Shown: positions 1 through 11,333, numbered from the stretch's first letter. The stretch is DNA of 64,000 nt from Boletus sp. NGJ (GCA_019096195.1 JAGTXK010000095.1:248001-312000); one strand, 5' to 3'. Numbers and translations: made by a program. Notes: generated from the letters alone by a model not told the origin.

Positions 1-3000
1 CCATATGTTACACTTCTTGTTTTAACATCTAAAACCTCACCAGCTCTCCAGAATGGAAATGGGCCCATGATGTTACCACACTTGGCCAGGAGCTGCAGAT
101 CCGAAACTTAACTGATCTCATATGTAGATTTCTTTTTGAACAGAAGAACTCATAGGATCACTGAGAAGCATCCAAGGTCCCACTGTCTGAATGCCCTTAG
201 GTTCATGGCTGGATACACACTTATAACTTGGTGTCATCCTGATACTATGCCCCAAGCAATCTAAGTGGTGTTTAAGGCATGCGCATAGAGTATATTTGCT
301 CAACACTGAATTGGAGGAATGAAGGTCCCCATCATGACTGGATTTTCATTGGTGTAAAGAATATACCATTGTCTACTACAGTGACTGAGGTGAGCTACAC
401 TATTCATTAGCTACACTCTTACTAACATTACCTTAGTCCTACTGTGTTCAATATGCTATACAAAGATAAGAATAATGATGCTTGTGGTAACCAACCTATG
501 AGGGTGACATGTTTGGGTGAGTTTCAGCTGGTACTCTGGTATGAGATTTTCTGAAGGCACCATGGTCTTCTATGATGAATCTCAGATATGAAGCTGCTAC
601 CTTTTGAGGCAAATCATTTAGCAAACTTCCATTTGTAGTGAACAAAAGGTCAGCTCAAAGGCCATTATCTATTTGAAGTGAGTTAGGGCCACACAAGATG
701 GGGCATACTGTGTAATCCAACATACCCACAATAAGGACAGTGTCATGCCATGAATGACAGGATTCCTAAAGTAACATTCAAATATAGATGAGCTGAACAC
801 AATGTGGAAGATGATTATAACTTGATGACATGTCAAGTCAAGTAGGGCATCTGGTAAAGCACAGTTTTTCTTGATTGATATTTCCCTCAGTATCAGGATT
901 TAGCTCAAGTGAAGGCTGGTAAGGGGGGAATACATGTAGGATGACCACAAGATGGTGAGTTATTGCAAAAACACAGCAAATAACTACATGATCCAATGGA
1001 TAAACTGGTTTGAGGATTCAAGATTGCCTGATTAGCCTATGAATTGGATAATTTACCCTATAACTCACTGAAAATACATGTCTGAAGCCTAGGCTTGGCT
1101 ATGTAGTGATATCATCCATTATGCAGTTTGCACATTCACTATGTTCAGGATCCAACTGAGCCAGCCTGGTATCTAAAGCATAACGTTTCAACTGATCCAG
1201 CTGTGATCCAGCTGCTCTTCACATGTTGAGAATGCCAACATATCTTTCTCATAGGCTTGATGGAGAAAGTTGATGCCATCATCTAGGTCAGATCTATTTT
1301 TTGAAGACAGCAATCTTTCAAAGGATTCCACCTCCTCTTGAGCCTCTGTATATGCACTTTGGCAATCTGTTTTTACTGCTTTAAGGAGCTCCACATGTCT
1401 CTCCACTTCTTTGAGCTCCCAGGCCAATATGAGGACATGGTGACAGTATATTTCTCTTGTGACCTGCTTAGCTTGAATAACTTTCTGGACAACATCATCT
1501 GACAAGCCTCTTAGATCTGGATGAGGATTGCCTTACCCTATATCAAAGTAATAAGATGTATATTAGAGTTAATGCTGGATACAGATACTGACCATCTTGG
1601 CATCTTTCAATTTAACATCACATGGGATGCTCTACCCATATATATGCCCATCTAGCGAAGCTCTAGTGGTGTGGGCTCACTGTGCTTTGGGTAGGGTAAA
1701 AATTTGACAGGACAACTTGGAGTGGATTCTTCATTTCTAAACATTGGGTCACAACTAACTATATGTGTGTATCAGCCAGGATATTTGGTGCTTGAGGGTC
1801 TGGGAGTCTTAATGTCTCCTATATGGTGGTGAACCAGAGAGCTTGGCAGTGGAATCATACTAGGTGATAATTAAACTCATTGGAGGTGACCATATTTAGT
1901 AGAGGTAAGAGAAACCACTGAGTGAATTAGTTGGAGCCTGAAACACTTGGAAGAATTTTCTTTGTTTCAGTTATTGCGGAGCACCTGGTTGACTTGCAGC
2001 AATAATTATGTGTAACACCATGTTCCACATAAACCCATTATTTGAGATCCCAGTAGATTTATTCTGGTTTCATGTTTCTGGATCTAACTCCTCACAAAGG
2101 GTATGATGATGACAATGAGATATGGGCAGTTAATGGTTGGGCTCTAGTATTGTTCCCTAGCATTGTGTTGCTTAAGCTGCAACAGTCTGGTCCTTCCAGA
2201 CTTGCCCTACATCCTCACTAGCAAGTAGCATAAATTGCAGGTGTTGAAATTTTGCTTTTGCCCAGAACACGATATAATTCTTGCTTGCAGAATTTTAAGC
2301 CAACATGCACAGCACTCTAATTCTGCCTTGTGTTGCTTGGTACTGTTGGCCTATTAAGATTCAGGCTCGAGATTGGGAGCTCTTTAATGTCTACAGAGGC
2401 ACATCAACTTGTAAAGATGTAGACATTTCAAAAAGTTTTATTGATGTGAGGTATGCCTGCATAAAAAGTCCAGTCATGGAGGTGTTGGAGATTGTTGGTG
2501 TGTACTAAGATCTCACTTATGGGATTGGATGCATATTGATCACTATGGGCCACCAGAGTCACCTGCACTCATAGCTTTTCAAGAAACTCCATCAAGAGTG
2601 TATTGGGTTAAGAAGAGTGTCATCTTGTCAAGGGTAAGCTATTGTTGGAGATCAATGAAACTGTATCGTCACAAATTCATGACTTGCCATGGCCCATAGT
2701 AGAAAACAGAATATGTATTGTTATTACTCATGTTTATATTTTACATTTGCAGGCCCCTCTGTATGCTGCATATGTCAATCCCAGATGGGTCTGACTGACT
2801 CCGATGTCCCTCATATATCTTGGGCCCACCATGGAGTCATCCATACTGGCTAGGCATTTTGCAAGCAGGCTAGCCATATGGTATGGCAGAGTGTGACCAT
2901 ATTATGTGCAGCATTTGACTTCTGGTTACTCCCTGTCACTCTCCATGACATGAGTTGCTATATAGACATACTGTATTTACCCAAGGCCAAGGTGGCGAAG

Positions 3001-3720
3001 GCACTCTGAAAGATGTGATGTGTTCACACAAGCTGAATTTGATGTTGGAACCATGTGGAAGGTCTAATAAGTTATGGATGAATAAAAAACAGTTAGGATC
3101 ATATAAAGGATGATGATGGTAGTCTCAAGCAATTCCAAATATATTAAATCCTATTTGAATGGAGTTAAAGACATGCAGAATGACATGATGGATAAGAGCT
3201 GGTACAGAAACTCTGAGATCAGTGAAGCTGGATGTTTGGTTGTGTTTTATTGAAAGAGGCATACTGGCAACTACAAGTGGAGATCAAACTACTAGCAAAC
3301 TTTGTTTGTAACATAACCATGCATCCAGAATGTACTCACCCTCCACTAAGTCATCCACTACAAACCATTCTACCTTCACTTATTCTAATTTTTTTCACCA
3401 TGCATTACATCACTGTCATAATGCAGTCAAATCATGATGGAAAAGAAACAATGGAAGCTGACCCTGCTGCAGTAAGTACTGTATCAGACTCAGTTGACTG
3501 TAATGAGCAACTGAATTACCTGTAGTAAGTATCAGACTATAGGGATGAGAGTAAAGAATATTGTATAGTGAGTATGTAGGAATGTTATCTCATATAAGTT
3601 GACTGTAATGAGCAACTGAGGTGTGTTGAAGAAGACAAACAGGCAAATAAAGGGAGCATGCAATTAGGTAAGCATGAGCAACTATATACAACATTTAAAC
3701 TTCTATATCTGCAACTCCTA
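1..3720. other. AT-rich, CpG-poor gene-free stretch
   Basis: No recognisable protein family, RNA gene or complete element was found here. The sequence is AT-rich and CG dinucleotides are very sparse compared with everything after about 15 kb, which fits old, methylated or otherwise mutated repeat DNA. Open frames are short and scattered; the only one with protein-like character is the coiled-coil frame at 1188-1505. The stretch ends where the palindrome begins. Confidence 0.6.
1188..1505 (-). pseudogene. Coiled-coil-like ORF fragment, unknown
   Basis: A 105-residue open frame, not recognised. The composition is protein-like: rich in Glu, Lys, Leu and Val, with heptad-type spacing across most of its length, as in a coiled coil. 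The frame can be read a little upstream of its first ATG, so it may be an internal exon or the remnant of a longer protein rather than a complete gene. It sits alone in AT-rich, CpG-poor DNA, so a decayed transposon-associated protein is as likely as a host gene. No signal peptide or membrane segment is visible. Confidence 0.25.
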
Positions 3721-3729
3721 CATCAGTAA

Positions 3730-4245
3730 ATACAGGATTTCATTATAGTGCTCATAGTGCCATAGTAGTTTTATAGATAACTCATGGTGTTCATAGTGTT
3801 CATAGTGTTTATAGTGTCATAGTATTGAAAGTGTATTTATAGTATCCATAGTATATCCATAGTGTTCATAGTATCATAGTATTATAGTACCATAGCATTT
3901 ATAGTACATTCATAGTAGTCATAGTCATAGTAGTAATTTTAAGCTAATCCTAATCCTAATCCTAATCCTAATCCTAATCCTAATCCTAATCCTAATCTTA
4001 ATTCTAAATCAAAAGTATACAAAAAGTGTAGTCAAAGGTGTAGTCAAATGTTGTTCCAAAAGTGTAGGAAAGAGCATAGTATAGTATAGCAAAAGTATAG
4101 CAAACAAAGTGTAGTAAAAAAAGCAAACAAAAGTGTAGCAGAGTGTAGTACAGTGTAGCAAACAAAGTGTACCAAAAGTGTACCAAAAATGCGCACCAAA
4201 GTGTAGTAAAAGTGTAGTCACAAAGTGTACCAAAAGTGTAGACCT
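3730..4245 (+). repeat. Subterminal repeats: CATAGT, CCTAAT and AAGTGTAG tracts
   Basis: Three low-complexity blocks follow one another just inside the palindrome end. First, about 3730-3940 holds degenerate short repeats around CATAGTGTT. Second, about 3946-4005 is a run of roughly nine CCTAAT units (ATTAGG on the other strand), close to but not the TTAGGG telomere repeat. Third, 4015-4245 has repeats around AAAAGTGTAG. The same blocks occur reversed at the other end of the palindrome. Subterminal repeats of this kind are common binding sites for transposases, but that role is inferred here. Confidence 0.8.
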
Positions 4246-4339
4246 ACACTTAAAAAAAATACCCAAGTCCATTTTCCCATACTTAGTGTTAAAAAAGTGG
4301 ACACTGTTTGCCAATATTTGTGCCACCATTCTTATATAA

Positions 4340-4530
4340 ACAAGCCAGACTTCAAAAACTTTCCCACATCCTCTTGTTTGTCAATTTTTATCCTTCTCTA
4401 CTCATTACATGAAGTCAACACTTCACTTTGTAAATCAGGATTAGGATTAATAGAATTAATATTTGATTGAATTTGTAATAAGAATTGGCTTGAAATTGAA
4501 TTAGGATTAGGATTGCTAAGCCACTATGAA
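4340..4530 (+). repeat. Secondary inverted repeat inside the left arm
   Basis: The stretch from the TTCTCTACTCATTACATGAAG region to ATTAGGATTGCTAAGCCACTATG at about 4530 recurs in reverse at about 9225-9470 within the same arm. It also recurs at 11800-12045 and 14235-14400 in the other arm. Each arm is therefore itself a loose fold-back, so the structure is nested. Confidence 0.7.
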
Positions 4531-5430
4531 AGAATTATGTGTTATGGCTAGGGAAGAGGGTATACCTTTTTCCCTACCATCACCTCCTCCTAGGCTCTGG
4601 GACAACCTCCTCTTTGACTCCTCTGACACAGGATTCCCCTTCTACACCAACACAAGCATCACCCTACCCTACCCCCTTCTAAACGATGCAACACCACCCC
4701 CATGGCTGTGACACAGCCTTCTATTTCTTCTTCTCTATTTCACTTTCTGATCTAATCAATAGACATTGCCTCCTTGGCTGTGTTCTCTTGTACACAGCCC
4801 AGTATTTCCAATCCTCTATTTGTCTGATGTTCCAAACCCTTCATATAGTAATACTAGATCTTCAATCTCATATAATAGGAAGCCTGCCCTCAATAGGGAA
4901 CATCTATTTATATGGGTGTTCGCCCTTCACATATTTCCCTAACCTTGATCTACACTGATCAACCTGGGTGTATATCATTTTCACTTCTCCATCAACTTCT
5001 ATTTCTAGAAGTTAATGCTGGAAGTATTGCTTCTTCTTGCACTAGTGATTCTCACAATCTCTAGTTTCTTTGTTTGCTTCACAACCCATTGAGTGTTACA
5101 GTTATAGAAGGGGGTACATCTTTTTCTCTTCCTTTGCCCCCTTCTGGACTATGGGACAACCTTCTCTTCGACTTCTATGACCAGGGATTCCCCTACGATG
5201 TCTACACAAGCATTGCCCCATCTGGAACTCCCCTTCTAGGTGATGCCCATCTTGGTTGTAACACAGTCCCTTCTATTTCATTGATATATGCATTTTACCT
5301 TGGATCTGATCACAGACATTGCCTCCTCGACTGTGCTCTTTCACACACAGCCCAGTATTCCAAACTCTTCATTTGATTAATACCTTAATCCTTTATGGTA
5401 ATATTCAGTCTGTGACTTACTATTATTATA

Positions 5431-5615
5431 CAGTGGCTCAAAAAAGTGTCCCAATGTTTGGCTATTTTGCAAAGACTTGACATTTGCAAAAGAACCAAAA
5501 GGTATTAGCCCTAACCCTTGCCCTAAAGATGAGCCCTTAGTCATATAATTTGGTTGTCATGGCACTGAGATATAGCCATATTAAAGTGACATGTCATTGG
5601 GACACTTTTTTGAGC
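5431..5615 (+). repeat. Left terminal inverted repeat of the Tc1 element
   Basis: About 185 bp match the right end (6789-7001) in reverse. The outer GTGTCCCAATG motif at 5448 recurs inverted near 5595-5607 (CATTGGGACAC) at the inner edge. Each TIR therefore begins and ends with the same motif facing outward and inward. Long TIRs with two transposase-site-like motifs recall the IR/DR class of Tc1 elements, but here the inner motif is inverted. Confidence 0.85.
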
Positions 5616-5634
5616 AACATTTCTATTCTTCAAT

Positions 5635-6650
5635 TTAGTACTTTGTATGCCCTCCCTTTGCTTTTATCACTGCCTCTAGTCTTCTAGGCATACTCTCTAT
5701 CAATCCTTGACACTCCTCAACCTCTATCTTCCCCCACTCCACTTCAATTCTCTCCCAAAGCTCCCATACTCCTTTTGGTGGTGTTGTATAGCTATTGAGT
5801 TTTTTTTTGAGGATTTGCCAGAGATGTTCAATGGGATTAAGGTCTGGAGATTGTGCTGGCCAGTCAAGAAGCTTGATCCCTTGAGATTCCAGCCACTCCT
5901 TGGCTCTTTTAGAGGTGTGCTTGGGGTCATTATCTTGTTGAAAGATAATGCTCTCTTCAGGAATTCCAGAATTTTCCATGGAAGGAAGCAGATTATCCTC
6001 CAAAATGGAGACATACTGCTCAGCATTCATCCTCCCTTCAACCTCTGCAAGAATCCCCACTCCACTCCAACTCATGCATCCCCAAACCATCAAGAACCTC
6101 CTCCAAACTTTACTGTTCCCTGAACTTCCTTGTCTTGCAAAGACTTTCCTGCCAATTTCCATACATACTTCCTTCCATCTGACCCAATCCTGTTGATCTT
6201 GGTTTCATCTGACCATATAACCCTAGTCCAGTCCTCCACAGTCCAATGTTGGTGCTTGAGAGCAAAGGCTAGCCTATGTTGCCTATGCTTCACAGACAAG
6301 AGTGGCTTCTTTTTCTTGACTACAGCCTTGAGAGATGCAGACTTGAGAACATTCCTAACAGTTTGAGCAGAGACAGGAGAAGAGAGAGCAGAATTGATGA
6401 GATGGGTAGCCTGGACAGCATTTTCAACTTTGCCAGAGGTAATACTAGAGACAATTCTCCTTTTATCAGTAGGAGAAAGTTTAGAAGGACATCCTAATTT
6501 GATGTTTTCCTTGCCTGGGTGGATCTCCTTGATAACCCTGGCCACAGTAGACTTCCCCAGACCAGTTTGGAATGATATTTGCCTAGTAGAAAGGCCAGAT
6601 TCAGAGAGAAAAAGAATATTGGCTCTAGCAGAGGAGGGAGTGGATTTCAT
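5635..6650 (-). pseudogene. Tc1 transposase, one frameshift, DD34E
   Basis: Cut-and-paste transposase of the Tc1 group. The first 186 codons, from the ATG at 6650, hold the N-terminal helix-turn-helix region and the first catalytic aspartate in IWSDETKI. The frame then runs into a stop just after KFGGGS at about 6090. The next frame continues immediately with LMVWGCMSWSG and carries the second aspartate (QQDNDPKHTS) and the final glutamate (SPDLNPIEHLW). There are 34 residues between the last two catalytic residues, the DD34E spacing of Tc1. One missing base near 6088-6105 is the only defect seen, so the copy is young but probably inactive by itself. The frame ends at 5635, about 20 bp inside the left TIR. 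Confidence 0.93.
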
Positions 6651-6788
6651 AATGAAGTAGGGTTGGCTGAATGGTATCTCTGCTCTTTATACCATTTGGA
6701 GTTATGTAAGTGACATAATCAGACAGGGTTGAAGCACAGCATCCATCAGAACCTTATGTTATTTACTAAATGATAGTTGATAATATCA

Positions 6789-7001
6789 GGGTCAAATAAG
6801 TGTCCCAATGACATATCCTTTTAATATGGCTATAACTCAGTACCATGACAACCAACTCACATGACTAAGGGCTCATCTTCAGGGCAAGGATTAGGGCTAT
6901 CAATGGCCCAGCAAGGGTTAGGGCTAATGCCTTTTGGTTCTTTTGCAAATGTCAAGTCTTTGCAAAATAGTCAAACATTGGGACACTTTTTTGAGCCACT
7001 G
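6789..7001 (-). repeat. Right terminal inverted repeat of the Tc1 element
   Basis: Reverse complement of 5431-5615. It is about 28 bp longer because the stretch containing TAGCCCTAACCCTTG (here TAGCCCTAATCC plus GGGTTAGGGC-type sequence around 6885-6925) is partly repeated. The inner edge again carries GTGTCCCAATGACAT in inverted orientation. Confidence 0.82.
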
Positions 7002-7440
7002 TATATGATATGAAGCCTGCCCTAGATTGGGAAGGCCATATATATAGGGCACTCACCCCTCATGTAACTCTAACCTAGATCTACAAAACTTCCTGTGTAA
7101 TCTACCAAGCTCTCAGTTCCACTTCACCTCAGAAGCCTACACTCACTCTGGAGGTGATCACCACAGTGCTTGTGATCATCCTTCTCATCACTTCACACTT
7201 GTGTGGCCTTGTTACTGTTTGGTTGCATACCTAGCCAACAGCAACACCAATGCAGACAGAGGTCTGCCCGTCTAAGCCCAGGACTCCACCACCGGCCACC
7301 ATACACGATAGGTCTGCACCTCCACTGGACTGCACCACCATCATCAAAGTCCAAGACTCCGCCATTGATCATAGAGTAGGCTTCAACCCCAAGGGAGGCT
7401 CTACATAGAAGCTAGCTGTCAGTCCCCATCCAAGGAACTT

Positions 7441-8383
7441 TGTTACACCGGGTAACAATGTGACACGTTCCTGTATAACCCCTGTTGGATTATAGGACTA
7501 GCAGGACTTGAGGGGAAAATACCTCCAGAGGCCCAAGGTTTCCTCTGACTGGGGACCAACTGCTAGCTTTACGTAGAGTCCTCTCATTACCTCTACAACC
7601 AATGGCGGAGTCTTGGATTTACCATGGTGGTGCGATCCTCTGAGAAGGATGGGCAGACCGGTGCACAGGCCAGGAGACAGTTGCCTTCCGTCAGCTAGTT
7701 CTCCTGGGCTTACTGGGCCTAATGCTGGTGGTGGAGTCCCGGGCTTTACGAGTTGCCGGTGGCGGAGTCCCAGGCTTGCTGGGTCAGTGGCGGAGTCCTG
7801 ACCAACAACAACCAACCTCTATTGGTTGTTGGAGTTGCTAAAGCTTTAGAAGCCTGTAATGGCAATGACGGCGCACAAATGTGAAGTGATGAGAAAGATG
7901 ATCACAAGCGCGAGGGCAATCACCTCCAGAGCGTAGGAGAAGGCTTCTGAGGTGAAGTGGAACCTTTGCAGGAGAAGCAGGTAGATTATACAGGAAGGAG
8001 TGTAGATCTAGGTTAGAGTTACATGAAGGGCCCGCATCCCTATTTATAGGCCTTATCCATCTAGGGCAGGCTTCATAACGAATATAGTAATCGTTAGTCG
8101 CAGACGAAAGATTACTATAAATGGATCAAGACATGAGTCAAAATGGAAAGGTAGGAATGCTAGGCTATGCACAAGAGAGCACAGCTGAGGATGCAATGTC
8201 AAACGGGTAGGTTCCTAAAAAGGGAGTTATGAATAACTTCCTAGAAAGGAGGTTATGGATGGGGCAATGCCTGCGTTGATGTTGCAGGGGAATCCCAGGT
8301 CTGAATCGAAGAATAGGTCATCCCATAGTCCTACGGAAGGTGAAGGAAGGGGAAAAGATGTGCCCCCTTCGGTAACCGTAACA
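7441..8383 (+). mobile_element. Younger solo LTR, 943 bp
   Basis: Starts TGTTACACCGGG and ends CCGTAACA, flanked by the 5-bp duplication AACTT (7436-7440 and 8384-8388). The matching site in the right arm (12858-12862, AAGTT on the plus strand) has a single copy and no insertion. Its interior matches the old LTR at 12759-13663 along nearly its whole length, for example GCTTCTGAGGTGAAGTGGAA and GTGTAGATCTAGGT, so it belongs to the same family. It has inserted into an older member of its own family in opposite orientation. It keeps many CpG sites that are TpG or CpA in the old copy. Confidence 0.93.
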
Positions 8384-8817
8384 AACTTGGGCCTTGGAAG
8401 GTATTTTTCCCTCAAGTCCAGCTAGTCTAGTAATCAACCAGGTGGTTGATTACTCAGGAACATGTCACTTGTTACCTGGCATAACATTGAGGTTAAGATG
8501 AAGCCATCCTCCCTGTTATTGGACCAGGGTTATAAGAGGCATCTGCTCTACAAGGGTAGAGCAGGTAGTAGAAACCTTACAGAGCATATGTCGCAGACGG
8601 TTGCTGCTCTGAGATATGTTGGGAGTAGGACACCTTTGTTGCTCACATATTTGTGTTAGGTGGTTATCTTAACACATATAAAGCCTCACTACAGTACTTG
8701 CTGGCTGATCAAACCCTTGCCTATCTAGAGGAAGAGAGAGTAGCAGGTCCTAGTGAAACCCAGATCACCTTCAGTTCACTCAGGTTACATGTCCCATTGT
8801 TATGAGGCCGTAACATT

Positions 8818-9220
8818 ATGTAGACTATGGCATTACTATGACCACTATAAAAGTACTACAAGAATATTACATATGAGACACTATGAGAATACTTATGTCA
8901 GACCATGGCCACACTATGAACAGACTACAAGACACTGTCATAGTACTATCAAACCACTATCCAGTTTGACCCCCACTATGAGCACTATTTTACTGTCCAG
9001 TACTGTCCAGCACTGGACAGTTAGTCCTGTTTTTACTGATGATAGTCTGTTCATAGTGTGGCCATAGTCTATTATAGTATTCTCATAGTATCTCATAGTA
9101 TCTCATACTGTAGTATTCTTATAGTACTTCCATAGTAGTTCATAGTGTCTCATAGTATGCTCATAGTACTTCCATAGTAGTCATAGTGATGCCATAGTAT
9201 ACATAGTGCTTTCATAGTGG
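8818..9220. repeat. Inner palindrome of CATAGT repeats in the left arm
   Basis: 8818-8935 reads as the approximate reverse complement of 9046-9215; for example GGCCACACTATGAACAGACTA at 8907 and TAGTCTGTTCATAGTGTGGCC at 9046. The two halves meet around ACTGTCCAGTACTGTCCAGC near 8990-9020, followed by TCCTGTTTTTACTGATG (9030-9046), a close inverted relative of the outer end of the palindrome. The same structure is present at about 12020-12425 in the right arm. This suggests that 3721-9046 and about 12193-14996 are each an older element with CATCAGTAAA-type ends. Confidence 0.75.
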
Positions 9221-9584
9221 CTTAGCAATCCTAATTCTAATCCAATTTCAAGCCAATTCTAATTTCAAATTCAATCAAATATTAATTCTATTAATCCTAA
9301 TCCTAATCTCAGTCCCAATTCCAATTCCAATTCCAATTCCAGTCCTAGTCCCAATGTCAATGTCAATCCCAATCTTTATCCTAATCCTAATGATTTACAA
9401 AGTGGAGTGTTGACTTTATGTAATAAGTAGAGAAGAATAAAATTGAGAAACAAGCAGCATCTTCCTATTGAGGAAGAAAGTTAAGATGCTGGAGTCACTC
9501 TGAATCATTACTCTGGTATCACTTGCTGGGTTGTGCCACAGCTGAGTTTGGAATTCCAAGTGGCCACATATGAATGTATTTTTA

Positions 9585-11096
9585 CACAGATGCAGATATT
9601 AATCGCTACCACATCCATAGTGATAATCTAGAGCTGGTCACAATCCTAGAGTGTGCCAATGCTGCAGGTGACACAATGCCATCTTGGTTTGTCCATAAAA
9701 AAGACAAGCCATCTGACATTCAATATTTTGGAGATTTAGTTGGCAGGTAAAATAATCTAAATATATTGTTAGAAAACATAACTCATTGTTATTATAGTTT
9801 GTCATTCTCAGTCAGATTGAACAGATTGTGAAATTGCAGCATTCTGGCTCAAGCATCACTTTGTTTCACATGCTGAGAAGCACTGTGTCAATCCTGATCA
9901 GCTAATTGTTCTGTATCTTGACAGTCATGATTCCCATGAGACAGACAAGTTCAAAGCCATTACATACAAATATAATATTATTGTCTGTGCATTCCCATCA
10001 AAAACCACCCATAAACTCCAGCCTTTGGATGTTGGTGTTTTCAGAATATTGCAACAAGCATGGACCAAGCATTGTGACACATGTCTTACTGAGGGTGTTC
10101 ATGTTGACCACTTTAACTTCATGCATGAATATATGTCAATTTGGCATGTTATTACTCCAGAACTCATTCACAAAGCATTCTAGAAGACAAGGCTCTATCC
10201 TCTTGATCCATTAGTCTTTACTGACAAATATTATACCCCAAGTCTTGCTTCCTTTAACACTGCCCATGTTCTGCCATCCTACCCAGCCAATATTCCATCC
10301 TCTCCAATCTTGGCAGCATCTGGCCATTTCACTGATTCAGACTGGGACTCAGATGGTTCTGACTTCATACTCTCTGAGTCAGATGTTGAGATGGACAATC
10401 AATTCAACAATGAATTGGAGCCAGATGTGACTGCCAACAAGGACAGATCTGAGTCAGAGCATGAGAATGCTTTCAGATCTCACACTATGAATACCTAGTC
10501 AATTGCCATGACTGCATCTGCTTCCAGTTCCTTGCACTCGCCCATCATTTTGACATTCAAACAGATGCAGACCCTCTCAAAAAAAGAGCTTTGTTATGCA
10601 TTTCAGAAGTTATATCAGCAAAATCTCAAATTGCTCAAGTTGAATCAGAGTCTACAAGTGCAGCTCAAAGCTGCTAATGCCCACTGCACTTTATCAAAGT
10701 GCAAGATATCTGAAATCCACCTACAACTTGACAACTTTAAAAAAAATCAGTCCCATCAGTCTGTCAAAGTTTGGGGCAGATTTTGTGAATGTTGTCACAT
10801 GCAGCTGGATTTCAGATATCTTGCACTTTGATAAGGTGAAGGCACAGCAAAGGGAAAAAGAGAAGGCTAATACTGAAAAGTTAGAGAAAAAGAAGGTGGA
10901 TGAGGAGGTGCAGCAATTACAGATTGAGCATAACATCAGAAACAAGCTTTTTGAATCATTTTCAACATTTCACTATAAGTACAACTATGTTACACTCACT
11001 GGCGCACTCAGAATTTCATGTGATGGGACTGTTGAAAAACTCAAGGCTCGTATTAAGGAATACCTTGCTGATTCTTCATATTCAGACATCACTTGA
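9585..11096 (+). pseudogene. Pogo-like DDE transposase, decayed
   Basis: The reading frame starts in the left arm (DADINRYHI..., then LVTILECANAAGDTMPSW) and stops at about 9750. After a possible intron it resumes near 9815 and runs into the palindrome centre. There it holds LYLDSHDSHETD and PSKTTHKLQPLDVGVF, the second and third catalytic regions of the pogo/Tigger DDE_1 family. An in-frame stop lies near 10183. An acidic, Asp/Ser-rich tail runs to a stop at 10498. Further on are a coiled-coil-like Lys/Glu segment and, at the end, DGTVEKLKARIKEYL, which resembles a SAP DNA-binding motif. The helix-turn-helix N-terminus is missing. It looks like the transposase around which the palindrome is built, now dead. 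Confidence 0.8.
10691..10834. repeat. 29-bp perfect snap-back repeat in the transposase tail
   Basis: 10691-10719 (starting TTATCAAAGTGCAAGATATC) is the exact reverse complement of 10806-10834, with an 86-bp loop. It lies inside the C-terminal part of the pogo-like frame and changes the reading frame there. This looks like a small template-switch duplication rather than a designed hairpin. Confidence 0.8.
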
Positions 11097-11333
11097 AATC
11101 CTTGTTTCACAGCTCTTTGTCAAGCCAGTGGAAAATCAAGCACTTAGAATACAACAGATAGCACACCGGTGCTGGTATTGCCACAACCTGAACCTCAAGT
11201 GATCAAAAATTTTATGCTGTTTATGCAAAAGCAAGATGGTGATGCTTGTTTATCACTTCACAGCACATATAGTATATATGGACATTTCACATCTGACGCT
11301 TACAGCAGATACACAGATTATTTTATAACCAAT

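Larger units (their letters stand above)
5431..7001 (-). mobile_element. Tc1/mariner transposon, 1571 bp
   Basis: The ends are CAGTGGCTCAAAAAAGTGTC at 5431 and its reverse complement ending at 7001. Each end abuts TA (5429-5430 and 7002-7003), the target duplication of the Tc1/mariner superfamily. The corresponding site near 13338 in the right arm of the palindrome is uninterrupted and has one TA where this arm has two, which confirms the borders exactly. The element carries one transposase reading frame on the minus strand, broken by a frameshift. It sits inside an old LTR. Confidence 0.95.
5094..8486 (-). mobile_element. Old solo LTR (left arm), interrupted twice
   Basis: Read on the plus strand, this element starts TGTTACAG at 5094 and ends CATAACA at 8486, so it has the TG...CA ends of an LTR. 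It is flanked by the 5-bp direct repeat TTGAG (5089-5093 and 8487-8491), a typical LTR-retrotransposon target duplication. The right arm has the same LTR in the other orientation with the same duplication. Two insertions split this copy: Tc1 at 5431-7001 and a related LTR at 7441-8383. Without them about 870 bp remain, against 905 bp in the right arm. No internal gag-pol lies beside it, so it is a solo LTR. Confidence 0.85.
3721..9888 (+). repeat. Left arm of an 11.3-kb palindrome
   Basis: The arm runs from CATCAGTAAATACAGGATTT at 3721 to CACTGTGT at 9888 and is the reverse complement of 11334-14996. Matching segments can be followed along the whole arm. They include frames that translate identically at 8462-8659 versus 12586-12783 and 8753-9067 versus 12178-12492. 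This arm is 6168 bp, but 1573 bp of that is a Tc1 element with its TA duplication and 948 bp is a solo LTR with its 5-bp duplication. What remains, 3647 bp, is almost the right-arm length of 3663 bp. Within the arm lie subterminal repeats, an older LTR (5094-8486) and the first part of the pogo-like transposase. Confidence 0.92.

Noticed and set aside
3946-4005. CCTAAT run considered as a true telomere
   Set aside because: The unit is not TTAGGG, the run is short and unique sequence continues on both sides.
3730-4245. Short regularly spaced repeats considered as a CRISPR-like array
   Set aside because: Repeats are degenerate and directly adjacent without unique spacers, and the organism is a eukaryote.
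4004-4329. Tyr/Thr/Leu-rich minus-strand frames
   Set aside because: They are translations of the AAGTGTAG tandem repeat and recur mirrored at 14433-14748; no sign of coding.
8462-9067. Two frames identical in both arms (65 and 104 codons)
   Set aside because: Identity comes from near-identical palindrome arms; the longer one is made of CATAGT repeats and neither looks like a protein.
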